Assembly (NCBI GenBank): GCA_964250225.1
Contig: CAXUEY010000006.1
Location: 8,509-72,508 of the forward strand
Direction of reading: 5' to 3'
DNA: 64,000 bases
Origin: Paraktedonobacter sp964250225
GTDB lineage: Bacteria; Chloroflexota; Ktedonobacteria; Ktedonobacterales; Ktedonobacteraceae
Every line of letters begins with the position of its first letter. Position 1 is the first letter of the stretch. The notes below the pieces were generated by a model. The model saw nothing but the letters and a program-made list of their open reading frames with translations. It made no database searches and was not told the DNA's origin. Both the position numbers and the translations under genes were made by a program. Below are positions 1 through 7,499 of this stretch, piece after piece.

Positions 1-75
1 CTCTCAAAACATTTGAGGCAGCCTCTTGCCCCTCCATTACGGTAGGTGATATGCTTCGGCGCGGGCCATCCTTTG

Positions 76-1143
76 CTACGCAATATATCCCTTTCTCACA
101 CACATCTCCGCGTTGAGCAGTGAGCCGCCTGCGGCGCCGCGAATGGTGTTGTGGCCGAGCATGACAAATTTGTAGTGCAGGATGGGGCAGGCGCGCAGGC
201 GACCCAGCGTGATGGTCATGCCACGACCCGCGTCCCGATCCAGCCGCGTTTGGGGGCGATCCGGTTCGCGACGATAGAGCAGCGCGTGTGCTGGTGCGCT
301 CGGTAGTTCCAGGCGTTGCGGCTCGCCCACAAAATTGTGCCAGACTTCCAGGATCTCTGTCGCGTCCACCTCGCGGGCGAACTCGACGCTGGCGCATTCC
401 AGGTGGCCCTCGCGTGTGGGGACGCGGTTGCAGTGCGCACTGACGACGACGGGCGCGTTGCTGAAATCTTCCGACTCGCTCCACCGGCCCAGCATCTTCT
501 GCGTCTCGCTCTCCAGCTTGGCCTCCTCACCCTCGATAAAGGGGATGACGTTATCCAGGATGTCATATGAGGGCAGGCCGGGATAGCCCGCGCCTGAGAT
601 GGCCTGCATGGTCGTGACCAGAACTTTGCGCAGACCAAACGCCTCTTGCAGCGGCTTGAGGGCCATGACCAGAGGCGTGGCCGAGCAGTTGGCGTTGGTG
701 ACGATAAAGCCGGGCCAGTTACGCGCTTTGCGCTGCCGGGGGATGGCCGCGAGATGGTCGGGGTTGACCTCCGGCACGACCAGTGGCACATCGGGTGACA
801 TGCGGTAGTTTTTGGCGTTGCTGAAAACCGCCACGCCCGCCTGTGCGAACTCGGCCTCGATCTCGCTCGCCACCTCCGCTGGCAGGGCTGAGAAGACGAT
901 CTTCACGTCCGGCAACTCGGCGGGATGGCAGGAGACGACGGGCAGGGCGGCCACCGCAGTGGGCATTTCGCTATCTAGCCGCCAACGCGCCACCTGGCCA
1001 TAGGGCTGCCTGCGATGCTGCTCGGACGCAGCCAGCCCGACCAGTTCAAACCAGGGATGCCCCTGCAATAGCTCGATAAAACGCTGGCCCACCATGCCCG
1101 TAGCGCCCAGAACCGCCACAGGCAGGCGTTGTTGTATTGACAT
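76..1143 (-). CDS. asd: Aspartate-semialdehyde dehydrogenase
   Basis: The enzyme reduces L-aspartyl-4-phosphate to aspartate semialdehyde with NADPH, the second step of the aspartate pathway to Met, Thr and Lys. The protein is 355 residues when started at the second ATG (1143). That start is preferred because AAGAGATG lies at normal ribosome-binding distance, whereas the first ATG (1152) directly abuts the GAAAGAG. The N-terminus shows the nucleotide-binding motif VLGATGMVGQRF. The active-site motif NANCSATP (Cys near residue 153) and a downstream HCNRVPTREGH segment with the substrate-binding Arg/His complete the active site. The NCSATP form and length resemble the archaeal/fungal-type branch rather than the E. 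coli type. It is the last visible gene of the metX-metY-aspartokinase-asd run; about 160 bases separate it from aspartokinase, so an internal promoter is possible. Confidence 0.93.
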   Translation of the reverse strand: MSIQQRLPVAVLGATGMVGQRFIELLQGHPWFELVGLAASEQHRRQPYGQVARWRLDSEMPTAVAALPVVSCHPAELPDVKIVFSALPAEVASEIEAEFAQAGVAVFSNAKNYRMSPDVPLVVPEVNPDHLAAIPRQRKARNWPGFIVTNANCSATPLVMALKPLQEAFGLRKVLVTTMQAISGAGYPGLPSYDILDNVIPFIEGEEAKLESETQKMLGRWSESEDFSNAPVVVSAHCNRVPTREGHLECASVEFAREVDATEILEVWHNFVGEPQRLELPSAPAHALLYRREPDRPQTRLDRDAGRGMTITLGRLRACPILHYKFVMLGHNTIRGAAGGSLLNAEMCVRKGYIA

Positions 1144-1304
1144 AATAATCATCTCTTTCTATACAAAACCACGCAAGCATTGAGGAAAGGGCCAGCCCAC
1201 TTGCCACTGGAGCATCATTGGTGCTATTTTCAACATAGCCCGTTTCCTCTCCCAAGACGTTGACGCGGGTGATGCAGGGACCTAAAAATCCCTGAGGGTT
1301 GAAA

Positions 1305-2783
1305 TTAGAGCGCTTCGCGACGTTTCTCGTGGATTTGCGTGTGATGGTGGCGTACCAGCGGAATGACCGGCGCGATCAGGTCGCGGTGCAGAGAGCGCAG
1401 GGCGCGTTCGCTATCGCGATCCTCGACGATCAGGATCACGCCCAGGTTCGAGGCACCCTGCGTAATCACGGGGATATGCTCGCGGGCCAGGGCGGTTACA
1501 GCGCGGGCGGGACTCATCGCGCTGTTGGTGAAGCCTGAGCCGATGCAAGCACAGATGGCTAGCCCGGCGCGGCTCGTGACCTTCCAGTTTTCGAGATCGT
1601 GCTGCAACAGCTCCACGACCGAATCCGCCATGTGCTCCTCGACCATAAAGGCCAGGTGCTGTCCCGAAGAGGAGCAGATGGCGACGGGTGTGATACCCGC
1701 GCGCGCCGCCAGCTCGAAGATTTGCCCGACGTTTTCAGGAGCGCCAAAGAGATGGCGGCTCTCGACGGTGATGAGCGCGAGATGGCGGCGCGTGGTGATC
1801 GCGGTGGCGGCGCTTTGCTGCTTGCCCACCGGAGCGACGATGGTGCCGCGCGCGTGGGGGCGCAACGTGTTGCGCACGCGCACCGGCACGTTGCGTTGGG
1901 CCAGGGGGATCAGCGTGCGTGGGTGCAGGACTTTGGCCCCGAACCACGAGAGTTGCGCGGCCTCTGCATACGAGAGATGCGGCAACAGGCGCGCATTGGG
2001 CACGATACGCGGGTCGGCGCTCAGCACGCCATCGACATCCGTGTAAATCTCGACTGCTACACAGTCCAGTGCCGCACCAATCACGGCGGCTGAATAGTCC
2101 GAGCCGTTGCGCCCAAGCGTCGCGACAATCCCATCGCGTGTGCGCCCGATAAAGCCAGCCATCACCGGCACAATCCCGCGTTCTAAGAGGGGCGCGACCA
2201 GGCGTTGGGCGTTCTCACGCGTCTGTGTGGGTAGGGGATCAGCGCCGATGACCGTGCCCGGCACGTATGGCACTTCGTTGCGCGGAGTCTCGATGCTGAT
2301 GACCTCTTCGCGTACCGCTTCAGCCGCGACCCCGCACTCACGCAGGGCAGCCGCGACCAGCAACACCGAGAGCCGTTCGCCCCACGCGGCCACCGCAGCG
2401 GTGTGCAATGGCAGCTCGCGCCCGTTCTGGCATGCTTTGTGCAAACGCGCAACATCCTGCTCGACGCATGCGAACGCCTCTGCCAGCACTATCAGCAATT
2501 GCGCGTATGCTTCGGGCGAACGCGTCACAATTGTTGCCGCATCCAGATGCTTGCGTTTGAGTGCTTCTATCTCACGCGTGTATTCGTCGCTGGTAGTGGT
2601 AATCGAGCGTGTAATACGCAACAACTGGTCAGTCACCCCCGCCATAGCGGAAACCACTACGGCGGGAAAATCCTCTGTATGCTGCTGAGCCTGACGCGCT
2701 ACAATCTGTGCCACCTGGCGAATCCGTTCACCATTGCCAACCGAGGTGCCCCCAAATTTGAGGACGCTAACACTACGTTCCAT
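1305..2783 (-). CDS. lysC: Aspartate kinase with C-terminal ACT domains
   Basis: The enzyme phosphorylates aspartate and is the committed step of the aspartate family pathway. The 492-residue protein opens with the kinase signature KFGGTSVGNGERI (residues 9-21) and carries GRNGSDYSAA, the family's Gly-rich Ser-Asp nucleotide-binding loop, in the middle. The last roughly 150 residues fit two ACT domains (GQIFELAARAGITPVAICSS and a second unit around GVILIVEDRD), which normally bind Lys or Thr as feedback effectors. Length and layout match monofunctional long-chain (ThrA/LysC-III-like) aspartokinases; there is no homoserine dehydrogenase fusion, so that enzyme must lie elsewhere. The ribosome-binding region before the ATG is weak (GAGAAAG). 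It lies 67 bases after metY, with a small hairpin between them. Confidence 0.93.
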   Translation of the reverse strand: MERSVSVLKFGGTSVGNGERIRQVAQIVARQAQQHTEDFPAVVVSAMAGVTDQLLRITRSITTTSDEYTREIEALKRKHLDAATIVTRSPEAYAQLLIVLAEAFACVEQDVARLHKACQNGRELPLHTAAVAAWGERLSVLLVAAALRECGVAAEAVREEVISIETPRNEVPYVPGTVIGADPLPTQTRENAQRLVAPLLERGIVPVMAGFIGRTRDGIVATLGRNGSDYSAAVIGAALDCVAVEIYTDVDGVLSADPRIVPNARLLPHLSYAEAAQLSWFGAKVLHPRTLIPLAQRNVPVRVRNTLRPHARGTIVAPVGKQQSAATAITTRRHLALITVESRHLFGAPENVGQIFELAARAGITPVAICSSSGQHLAFMVEEHMADSVVELLQHDLENWKVTSRAGLAICACIGSGFTNSAMSPARAVTALAREHIPVITQGASNLGVILIVEDRDSERALRSLHRDLIAPVIPLVRHHHTQIHEKRREAL

Positions 2784-2821
2784 AAAAGCTTTCTCTTTCT
2801 CATTCTTAACAAATACAACCG

Positions 2822-2844
2822 GAGACGGAGGCGAGCGCCGTCTC
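2822..2844. repeat. Small intergenic hairpin in the metY-lysC gap
   Basis: Seven-base arms GAGACGG and CCGTCTC enclose a 9-base loop. The loop and inner arm share the 15-mer CGGCGCTCGCCTCCG (read on the minus strand) with the 55-bp sequence flanking the 4280-4379 assembly gap. There is no T-run, so it may be a member of a dispersed palindromic repeat rather than a terminator. Confidence 0.5.
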
Positions 2845-2850
2845 TACCTG

Positions 2851-4152
2851 CTATTCCGTCGCGGCTTTTAAAGCCTGATCAAGATCCTCGATCAGATCCT
2901 CCACGGTCTCCAGGCCGATGGAGAGGCGGATGAAGTCGGGTGTGACGCCGGTTTCGCGCTGCTCCGCGGGCGTGAGCTGGGCATGCGTTGTGCTGGCGGG
3001 ATGGATGATCAGTGACCTGGCATCGCCCACGTTGGCCAGGTGCGAGAAGAGTTCGATCTTGCGGATCAACTGTTTACCCGCCTCCAGGCCGCCCTTAATG
3101 CCAAAGCCCAGGATCGCCCCATAGCCGTGGGAGAAGTACTGTCTGGCAAGATGGTGCTGCGGATGGCTCTCCAGGCCGGGATAGCTTACCCAATCCACGG
3201 CGGGATGCCCCTCTAAGAATTGAGCGACACGTAGCGCGTTCTGGCTGTGCCGCTCCATACGCAGGGGCAGCGTTTCCAGACCTTGCAGGAAGAGCCAGGA
3301 GTTGAAAGGCGTCGTGGCCGCGCCGATGTCGCGCAGGAGTTGCACGCGAGCCTTGACGATATACGCCAGTGGTCCCAGCGCCTCGACATAACGGATGCCG
3401 TGATACGAGGGATCAGGCTCGATCAGTTCGGAGAAGCGTCCGCTGGCCGCCCAGTCGAACTTACCGCTATCGACAATCACACCGCCGATAGACGTGCCGT
3501 GGCCGCCGATGAACTTGGTGGCTGAGTGGACCACGATGTCCGCGCCATGCTTGAACGGCTGCACCAGATAGGGCGTGGCAAACGTATTATCGATAATCAG
3601 CGGCAGGCCATGTTCGTGCGCGATATCGGCCACTGCCTGAATGTCCAGCGTGTCCAGGCGCGGGTTGCCCAGGATCTCGGCGTAAATGGCCTTTGTTTTC
3701 TCGTTGATCGCCGCGCGGAAATTGGCCGGTTCGCGGCTATCCACAAAATGCGTCGTGATGCCCATTTTGGAGAGCGTATAGTGGAAGAGATTGTACGTCC
3801 CACCATACAGGCTGGCCGAAGAGACAATCTCGTCGCCCGCGCCCGCGATATTCAGGATCGCCAGTGTCTCCGCCGCCTGGCCCGAAGAGGTTGCCAGCGC
3901 GCCCACGCCTCCTTCCAGGGCCGCGATGCGCCGTTCGAAGGCATCCTGTGTCGGGTTCATGATGCGCGTGTAGATATTGCCAAACTGTTTCAGCGCAAAG
4001 AGGTCCGCCGCGTGTTCCGGGCTATCGAAGACAAACGAGGTCGTCTGGTAAATCGGAACCGCGCGCGCATTGGTCGCGCTATCGGCGGTCTCCTGCCCCG
4101 CGTGCAGCGAAAGCGTCTCAAAACCATAATGACGATTAGTGTTGAGTGCCAT
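2851..4152 (-). CDS. metY: O-acetylhomoserine sulfhydrylase, PLP-dependent
   Basis: The enzyme makes homocysteine directly from O-acetylhomoserine and sulfide (direct sulfhydrylation), following MetX. The 433-residue protein belongs to the Cys/Met metabolism PLP family and starts FETLSLHAG in typical MetY style. It has the PLP phosphate-binding region ATSSGQAAETLAILNI, the DNTFATPYLVQP block, and VVHSATKFIGGHGTSIGG, in which the Lys of SATKF is the Schiff-base lysine. Its length matches MetY (about 430) rather than the shorter MetB/MetZ. The start at 4152 is chosen because GAAGGAGC lies at normal distance before it; the 18-base upstream extension lacks a ribosome-binding site. It shares the minus-strand array with metX, from which it is separated by a gap containing 100 N. 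Confidence 0.94.
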   Translation of the reverse strand: MALNTNRHYGFETLSLHAGQETADSATNARAVPIYQTTSFVFDSPEHAADLFALKQFGNIYTRIMNPTQDAFERRIAALEGGVGALATSSGQAAETLAILNIAGAGDEIVSSASLYGGTYNLFHYTLSKMGITTHFVDSREPANFRAAINEKTKAIYAEILGNPRLDTLDIQAVADIAHEHGLPLIIDNTFATPYLVQPFKHGADIVVHSATKFIGGHGTSIGGVIVDSGKFDWAASGRFSELIEPDPSYHGIRYVEALGPLAYIVKARVQLLRDIGAATTPFNSWLFLQGLETLPLRMERHSQNALRVAQFLEGHPAVDWVSYPGLESHPQHHLARQYFSHGYGAILGFGIKGGLEAGKQLIRKIELFSHLANVGDARSLIIHPASTTHAQLTPAEQRETGVTPDFIRLSIGLETVEDLIEDLDQALKAATE

Positions 4153-4224
4153 GTTAATATGCTCCTTCAAGCGTATCTGTGACTATCGAGCAAGCCCGCT
4201 GGCCTGCTCATCCCCTTGTATGTA

Positions 4225-4434
4225 GCGGCGGCGCTCGCCTCCGGCATCCGGGAATGCGCCCCCTTGCGCCCGGTGTTCGNNNNNNNNNNNNNNNNNNNNN
4301 NNNNNNNNNNNNNNNNNNNNNNNNNNNNNNNNNNNNNNNNNNNNNNNNNNNNNNNNNNNNNNNNNNNNNNNNNNNNNNNGCGGCGGCGCTCGCCTCCGGC
4401 ATCCGGGAATGCGCCCCCTTGCGCCCGGTGTTCG
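4225..4434. repeat. Assembly gap flanked by identical 55-bp copies
   Basis: One hundred N (4280-4379) are bordered by two identical 55-base copies at 4225-4279 and 4380-4434. Identical contig ends of this length on either side of a fixed 100-N spacer are what short-read scaffolding gives when overlapping contig ends are not merged, so the true spacing may be shorter and there may be only one copy. A real tandem or dispersed repeat is the alternative. ORFs running through the N are not genes. Confidence 0.85.
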
Positions 4435-4444
4435 ATAATGAAAC

Positions 4445-5605
4445 CTACTCCTGCATTGTTGCAAGTGCCGCGGTCATCTGCTCCCATTCTTTCAGGAAAG
4501 CATCGTGTCCATGCGGCGAGTCCAGTTCGACATAACGCGCGTTGCCACCGGCCTGGCGGATGCGTGTGGCGAGGTGACGCACGCGCGCGGCTGGAAAAAG
4601 CAAGTCAGAACGAATGCCGATCAACAAGGCCTGGCTCTGGATACGTCGTAGTGCCGCCTCCAGAGAGGCATGGCCCGTACTCACGTCGTAGAGATCCATT
4701 GCCCGGCTAAGATAGAGATAGCTGTTGGCGTCGAAACGGCGCGCCAGCGTCTCGCCCTGGTGGTAGAGATAGCCTTCGACATCGAAGGCGCCGCCGAAGG
4801 CCGTGTGCCCGCTGGGAGGCGTGGAAACGTCGCGTTGCGCGGGCCGACGCGCGAACCGCAGCTCCATCGCCTCTTCGCTCTGGTACGTAATCATCGCCAG
4901 CATGCGCGCAATGCCCAGGCCGGCGTCTGGACCCTGGCCGGGTAGATACGCGCCGTTTTGCCAGCGTGGATCGGCCATAATCGCTTGACGACCAACCTCG
5001 CTAAAGGCCACTCCCTGCGCGGTCAAGGCCTCCGTCGCGGCGATAATCACAGTTTTGCGCACCAGTTCGGGATAGCTTACCGCCCATTCCAGCGCCAGTT
5101 GGCCGCCCACTGAGCCGCCAGCCACCATCGCGAGCTGACGCACGCCCAGGTGCTCGACCAGGCGGCGCTGCGCGTTGACCATATCGCGGATCATCACCAA
5201 CGGAAAGTCCAGGCCATAGCTGCGGCCCGTCGCCGGATCGGGCGAGGCCGGTCCCGTGCTGCCATAGCAGCCGCCCAACACGTTCGAGCAGATCACAAAG
5301 TAGCGTTCTGTGTCGAAAGGGCGTCCAGGGCCGATCAGCGGGTTCCACCAGGCCGCGCGTGCATCGTCCGGCTGCTGCGGATCGTGGGCGTGCGCATTGC
5401 CGGTCAGGGCGTGCGTTAACAGGATCGCGTTATCCCCGGCAGTATTGAGTGTGCCCCAGGTCTCATAGGCCAGCGTCACCGGCCCAAACGAGCCGCCGAG
5501 TTGCAGCGGTAGCGTCTCAAACGTCCACGAGTCGGACGCAGAGATCGAGCAGGCAGGGGTGACCTGTGCAGAGGTCACAGCCCTGTCCTTCACGCATGTC
5601 ACCAT
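4445..5605 (-). CDS. metX: Homoserine O-acetyltransferase
   Basis: The enzyme transfers an acetyl group from acetyl-CoA to homoserine, committing it to methionine. The 386-residue alpha/beta-hydrolase protein shows LTHALTGNAHA near the N-terminus, the oxyanion region NVLGGCYGSTGP, and a nucleophile elbow VAGGSVGGQLALEW, where the usual GGSMGG has Val for Met. The acid and base are likely the Asp in IGIRSDLLFP and the His in DSPHGHDAFL near the end. The start at 5605 has AAGAAAGGA about nine bases upstream; the 21-residue N-terminal extension falls in the leader RNA and is not translated. It is the first gene after the tandem SAM-I/T-box leader and pairs with metY. A homoserine succinyltransferase role cannot be excluded by sequence alone, but the MetY partner favours acetylation. 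Confidence 0.93.
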   Translation of the reverse strand: MVTCVKDRAVTSAQVTPACSISASDSWTFETLPLQLGGSFGPVTLAYETWGTLNTAGDNAILLTHALTGNAHAHDPQQPDDARAAWWNPLIGPGRPFDTERYFVICSNVLGGCYGSTGPASPDPATGRSYGLDFPLVMIRDMVNAQRRLVEHLGVRQLAMVAGGSVGGQLALEWAVSYPELVRKTVIIAATEALTAQGVAFSEVGRQAIMADPRWQNGAYLPGQGPDAGLGIARMLAMITYQSEEAMELRFARRPAQRDVSTPPSGHTAFGGAFDVEGYLYHQGETLARRFDANSYLYLSRAMDLYDVSTGHASLEAALRRIQSQALLIGIRSDLLFPAARVRHLATRIRQAGGNARYVELDSPHGHDAFLKEWEQMTAALATMQE

Positions 5606-5650
5606 GATCAAATTCCTTTCTTGCCGCATTTGTCGGATTGAAATTGAGAA

Positions 5651-5682
5651 CAAAAAACCCTCTCCCATTCAGGGGCGAGGGG
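5651..5682 (-). terminator. Intrinsic terminator of the T-box leader
   Basis: On the minus strand CCCTC pairs with GAGGG, with further pairing of the inner CCC and GGG, followed directly by TTTTTTG. It lies just downstream of the 14-base T-box sequence, the standard position for the terminator that competes with the T-box antiterminator, 46 bases before metX. Confidence 0.88.
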
Positions 5683-5966
5683 TCAGACGGGTTCGCGGTA
5701 CCACCCTGATTTGCCAGTGTCGTGCAGACATCAGCCTTGCTTGTGACCGGTAACGGGGCCAGCCGGCACGACCTACAAGCCCGTGTGGACTTTCAGTCTG
5801 CGACTTCGAGGTCATCTTCAACGCGGGTGCGGCGCTGGCATCTCAGCCTCGCCAACTCTCTGGAGCCGCCCGACGCGTATACTCGTCCTCTGCAACGTCT
5901 TCTGTATGTGGGCGGACAAACCATGGGAGCAATCCGCCGTCGTTGTCGTGAACCATGTTCAACGTA
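5651..5966 (-). promoter_or_regulatory. T-box leader, probably tRNA-Met specific
   Basis: The minus strand contains AGGGTGGTACCGCG (5707-5694), the near-invariant antiterminator T-box, followed by an intrinsic terminator. Upstream a Stem-I-like region includes CAGAGAG and GAGATGCC. On its 3' side is GAAGATGACC, in which ATG (5815-5813) followed by A fits a methionine specifier codon. The base after TGG in the T-box bulge is T, which would pair with an A discriminator, as expected for tRNA-Met. T-box RNAs read through when uncharged tRNA binds. The specifier assignment is inference from position; the T-box call itself is firm. It follows a SAM-I riboswitch in the same leader. Confidence 0.88.
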
Positions 5967-5994
5967 ACAAAAAACCCCCTGCATCTCAGGGGGG
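5967..5994 (-). terminator. Intrinsic terminator of the SAM-I riboswitch
   Basis: CCCCCTG and CAGGGGG form a 7-bp stem around a 5-base loop, followed on the minus strand by TTTTTTGTT. It lies directly after the SAM-I aptamer and is the expected expression platform: SAM binding favours termination. Confidence 0.9.
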
Positions 5995-6011
5995 TAGCAA
6001 CATTGCTCTTC

Positions 6012-6130
6012 CCCTCATCTCGCGGCAACCATTAATAGTTCCGCCGGAATTGGCACCCTTTCTCGCAACGTTGCGAGGGGGTTGTCGGGTTTCACAGGGC
6101 CGTTCCCTCCACCCATCTTGATGAGAGCAG
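6012..6130 (-). promoter_or_regulatory. SAM-I (S-box) riboswitch aptamer
   Basis: On the minus strand the S-box consensus blocks appear in order: CTCTCATCAAGATGGGTGG, GAGGGAACGGCCCTGTGAAA, CCCGACAACC, the hairpin CTCGCAACGTTGCGAG, GGTGCCAATTCC, and the closing GAGATGAGG that pairs with CTCATC to form P1. The GATGAAACC-type kink-turn and the AATTCC SAM-contact region are clear. Binding of S-adenosylmethionine should stabilise P1 and lead to termination at 5967-5994. Its target is the metX-metY-lysC-asd run, a methionine synthesis set typical of this class. Confidence 0.95.
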
Positions 6131-6132
6131 TT

Positions 6133-6149
6133 GATATCGTTACGATATC
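6133..6149. repeat. Perfect 17-bp palindrome in the met leader
   Basis: GATATCGTTACGATATC has 8-base arms and one central base. It lies between the promoter and the SAM-I aptamer, close to the predicted transcript start, with related TATCGTT words nearby. It could be an operator or the first hairpin of the leader RNA. Confidence 0.5.
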
Positions 6150-6189
6150 TTTATCGTTATTCAATTGTGTATTGGTATCGTTGTAAAGA

Positions 6190-6218
6190 AGTATACTGGA
6201 TAAATTCAGAAATTGCAA
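6190..6218 (-). promoter_or_regulatory. Sigma-70 type promoter of the met operon
   Basis: On the minus strand TTGCAA (6218-6213) and TATACT (6195-6190) are separated by exactly 17 bases. The predicted start near 6183 places the SAM-I aptamer about 50 bases into the transcript. This is the best housekeeping-type promoter seen in the window. Confidence 0.8.
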
Positions 6219-6284
6219 GGGGTCTGGCAACTTAACAGCGGTGAGCAAGTCGCTCCGCCTGCGTAAGGGAAGCCTTGTCTTCCG

Positions 6285-6884
6285 TTACAGAACAAAAGGG
6301 ATGAGCCGTTTTGTGCGCCGCATGTACTCCTGATAGCGCTGGCCCAGGTGCTCCTGCAGAACACGCTCTTCCACATGAATACGGTAGCTCAAGCCAATCA
6401 GCACACATCCCATCAGGACCAACAGACTCAACCAGTTTGTATAGCTGAGGCCAAGACCGAGTAGCGAGATGAGCAAACCGGTATAGGAGGGATGGCGAAT
6501 GAGTTGGTAGGGGCCAGTTTCGACCACGGTCTGCTCGGAGGCGACGGCCACTGTCGTTGTGAAGAAGGCGCCGAGCACGTGGATGGCGTAGAGACGTAAC
6601 GCGACCCCCGCATTGATGAGCAGAATGCCCAGCCAGAAGAACAATGGCTGAGCGCTCGCGATAGCAGTGGTAGGAACCCTAAACGTCAGCAGAGTGCTGA
6701 GGAGGATGCCGAGCACGATCAGGCAGATGAGGACCGCGTGCGATCCTTTATCCTGGCGTCGAGCGCCAGCACGGAGGCGTTTGAACGTCCTGATATCCAC
6801 GCTTGTTTCCATCACTCTCCAGATGAGAAGGCTGGCAATCCAAACGCCCAACAGCACAGGCTGATGAGCGAAAAACGGCTGCAT
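6285..6884 (-). CDS. ICMT/PEMT-family integral membrane methyltransferase
   Basis: The 199-residue membrane protein has about five hydrophobic segments. Its C-terminal half carries the isoprenylcysteine carboxyl methyltransferase / phospholipid methyltransferase signature: GPYQLIRHPSYTG (residues about 136-148), a following hydrophobic hairpin, then VEERVLQEHLGQRYQEYMRR and TKRLIPF at the end. The RHP and EE...Y..Y residues are those that bind SAM in this family. Bacterial members methylate lipids or small hydrophobic substrates, so the substrate cannot be assigned. It is followed on the same strand after a short gap by folA (upstream in transcription), so co-transcription is plausible but unproven. 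Similarity is to the family, not to a named enzyme. Confidence 0.8.
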   Translation of the reverse strand: MQPFFAHQPVLLGVWIASLLIWRVMETSVDIRTFKRLRAGARRQDKGSHAVLICLIVLGILLSTLLTFRVPTTAIASAQPLFFWLGILLINAGVALRLYAIHVLGAFFTTTVAVASEQTVVETGPYQLIRHPSYTGLLISLLGLGLSYTNWLSLLVLMGCVLIGLSYRIHVEERVLQEHLGQRYQEYMRRTKRLIPFVL

Positions 6885-6901
6885 GCTCTATGACCTTTCC
6901 A

Positions 6902-7372
6902 TTAGATGCGCTCGTATACCAGGTAGCGATGGGGATACACGTTCTGCGCGTCGATCACACCCTCGCGTTGAGAGATGAGGCGAAAGGCGCTCTGGTCCCA
7001 TTCTGGAAAGAAGGCGTCACCTTCAACCTCCAGATCGATCTCGGTGAGATAGAGTTGGTGGGCGGTATCGAGAAAAATGCGATAAATTTGTTCACCGCCT
7101 ATGATCCACACATCGCCCAGAGCCGGCACCTCATCTTTTGTGCGTAGAACCTCAACGTCGGCGGGATGAAAGGTCGGATCGTTGCTCAAGACGATATTGC
7201 GTCTGCTGGACAGTGGTTCAGTGAGCGATTCAAAGGTCTTGCGGCCCATCACCACGGTTTGACCGAGGGTGGTTTGCTGGAAATAGCGCGAATCGGCGGG
7301 CAGATGCCAGGGAACTTGCCCATGCCTGCCGATCACACGCCGATGAGCATAGGCAGCGATCATACGAATCAT
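6902..7372 (-). CDS. folA: Dihydrofolate reductase
   Basis: The enzyme reduces dihydrofolate to tetrahydrofolate with NADPH. The 156-residue protein is the standard length. It shows the N-terminal strand and Met20-loop equivalent VIGRHGQVPWHLPADSRYF, where Asp of PAD is the active-site acid; VVMGRKTFESL for NADPH binding; and DVWIIGGEQIYRIF, the conserved GG cis-peptide region. The first ATG has GAGGG four bases before it; a second ATG three codons on is a possible start. Upstream lie only short intergenic bases and the secreted beta-propeller gene. One-carbon folate links this gene functionally, but not visibly by operon, to the methionine genes. Confidence 0.94.
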   Translation of the reverse strand: MIRMIAAYAHRRVIGRHGQVPWHLPADSRYFQQTTLGQTVVMGRKTFESLTEPLSSRRNIVLSNDPTFHPADVEVLRTKDEVPALGDVWIIGGEQIYRIFLDTAHQLYLTEIDLEVEGDAFFPEWDQSAFRLISQREGVIDAQNVYPHRYLVYERI

Positions 7373-7499
7373 AGATCCCTCTGTATCTCCATTGAATTTA
7401 TGATGCCTGTTGCTAACTCATTCCTCTCACCACTTGCTCATCATAGTACGATTTGTTCTGCGCATTGTGCAAGCCACCCTCGGCGCTCGTCTCCTTATC

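Noticed and set aside
1268..1292. Small inverted repeat CAGGGA/TCCCTG between lysC and asd as a terminator
   Set aside because: The stem is only six bases with no T-run in the relevant direction, and it would separate genes that look co-transcribed.
216..2152. Many long open frames opposite or out of frame with asd and aspartokinase
   Set aside because: High GC content keeps alternative frames open; the proteins are Arg/Ala/Ser-rich shadows with no motif.
4167..4710. Several open frames crossing the 100-N gap
   Set aside because: They depend on unknown bases and translate a GC-rich repeat; none resembles a protein.
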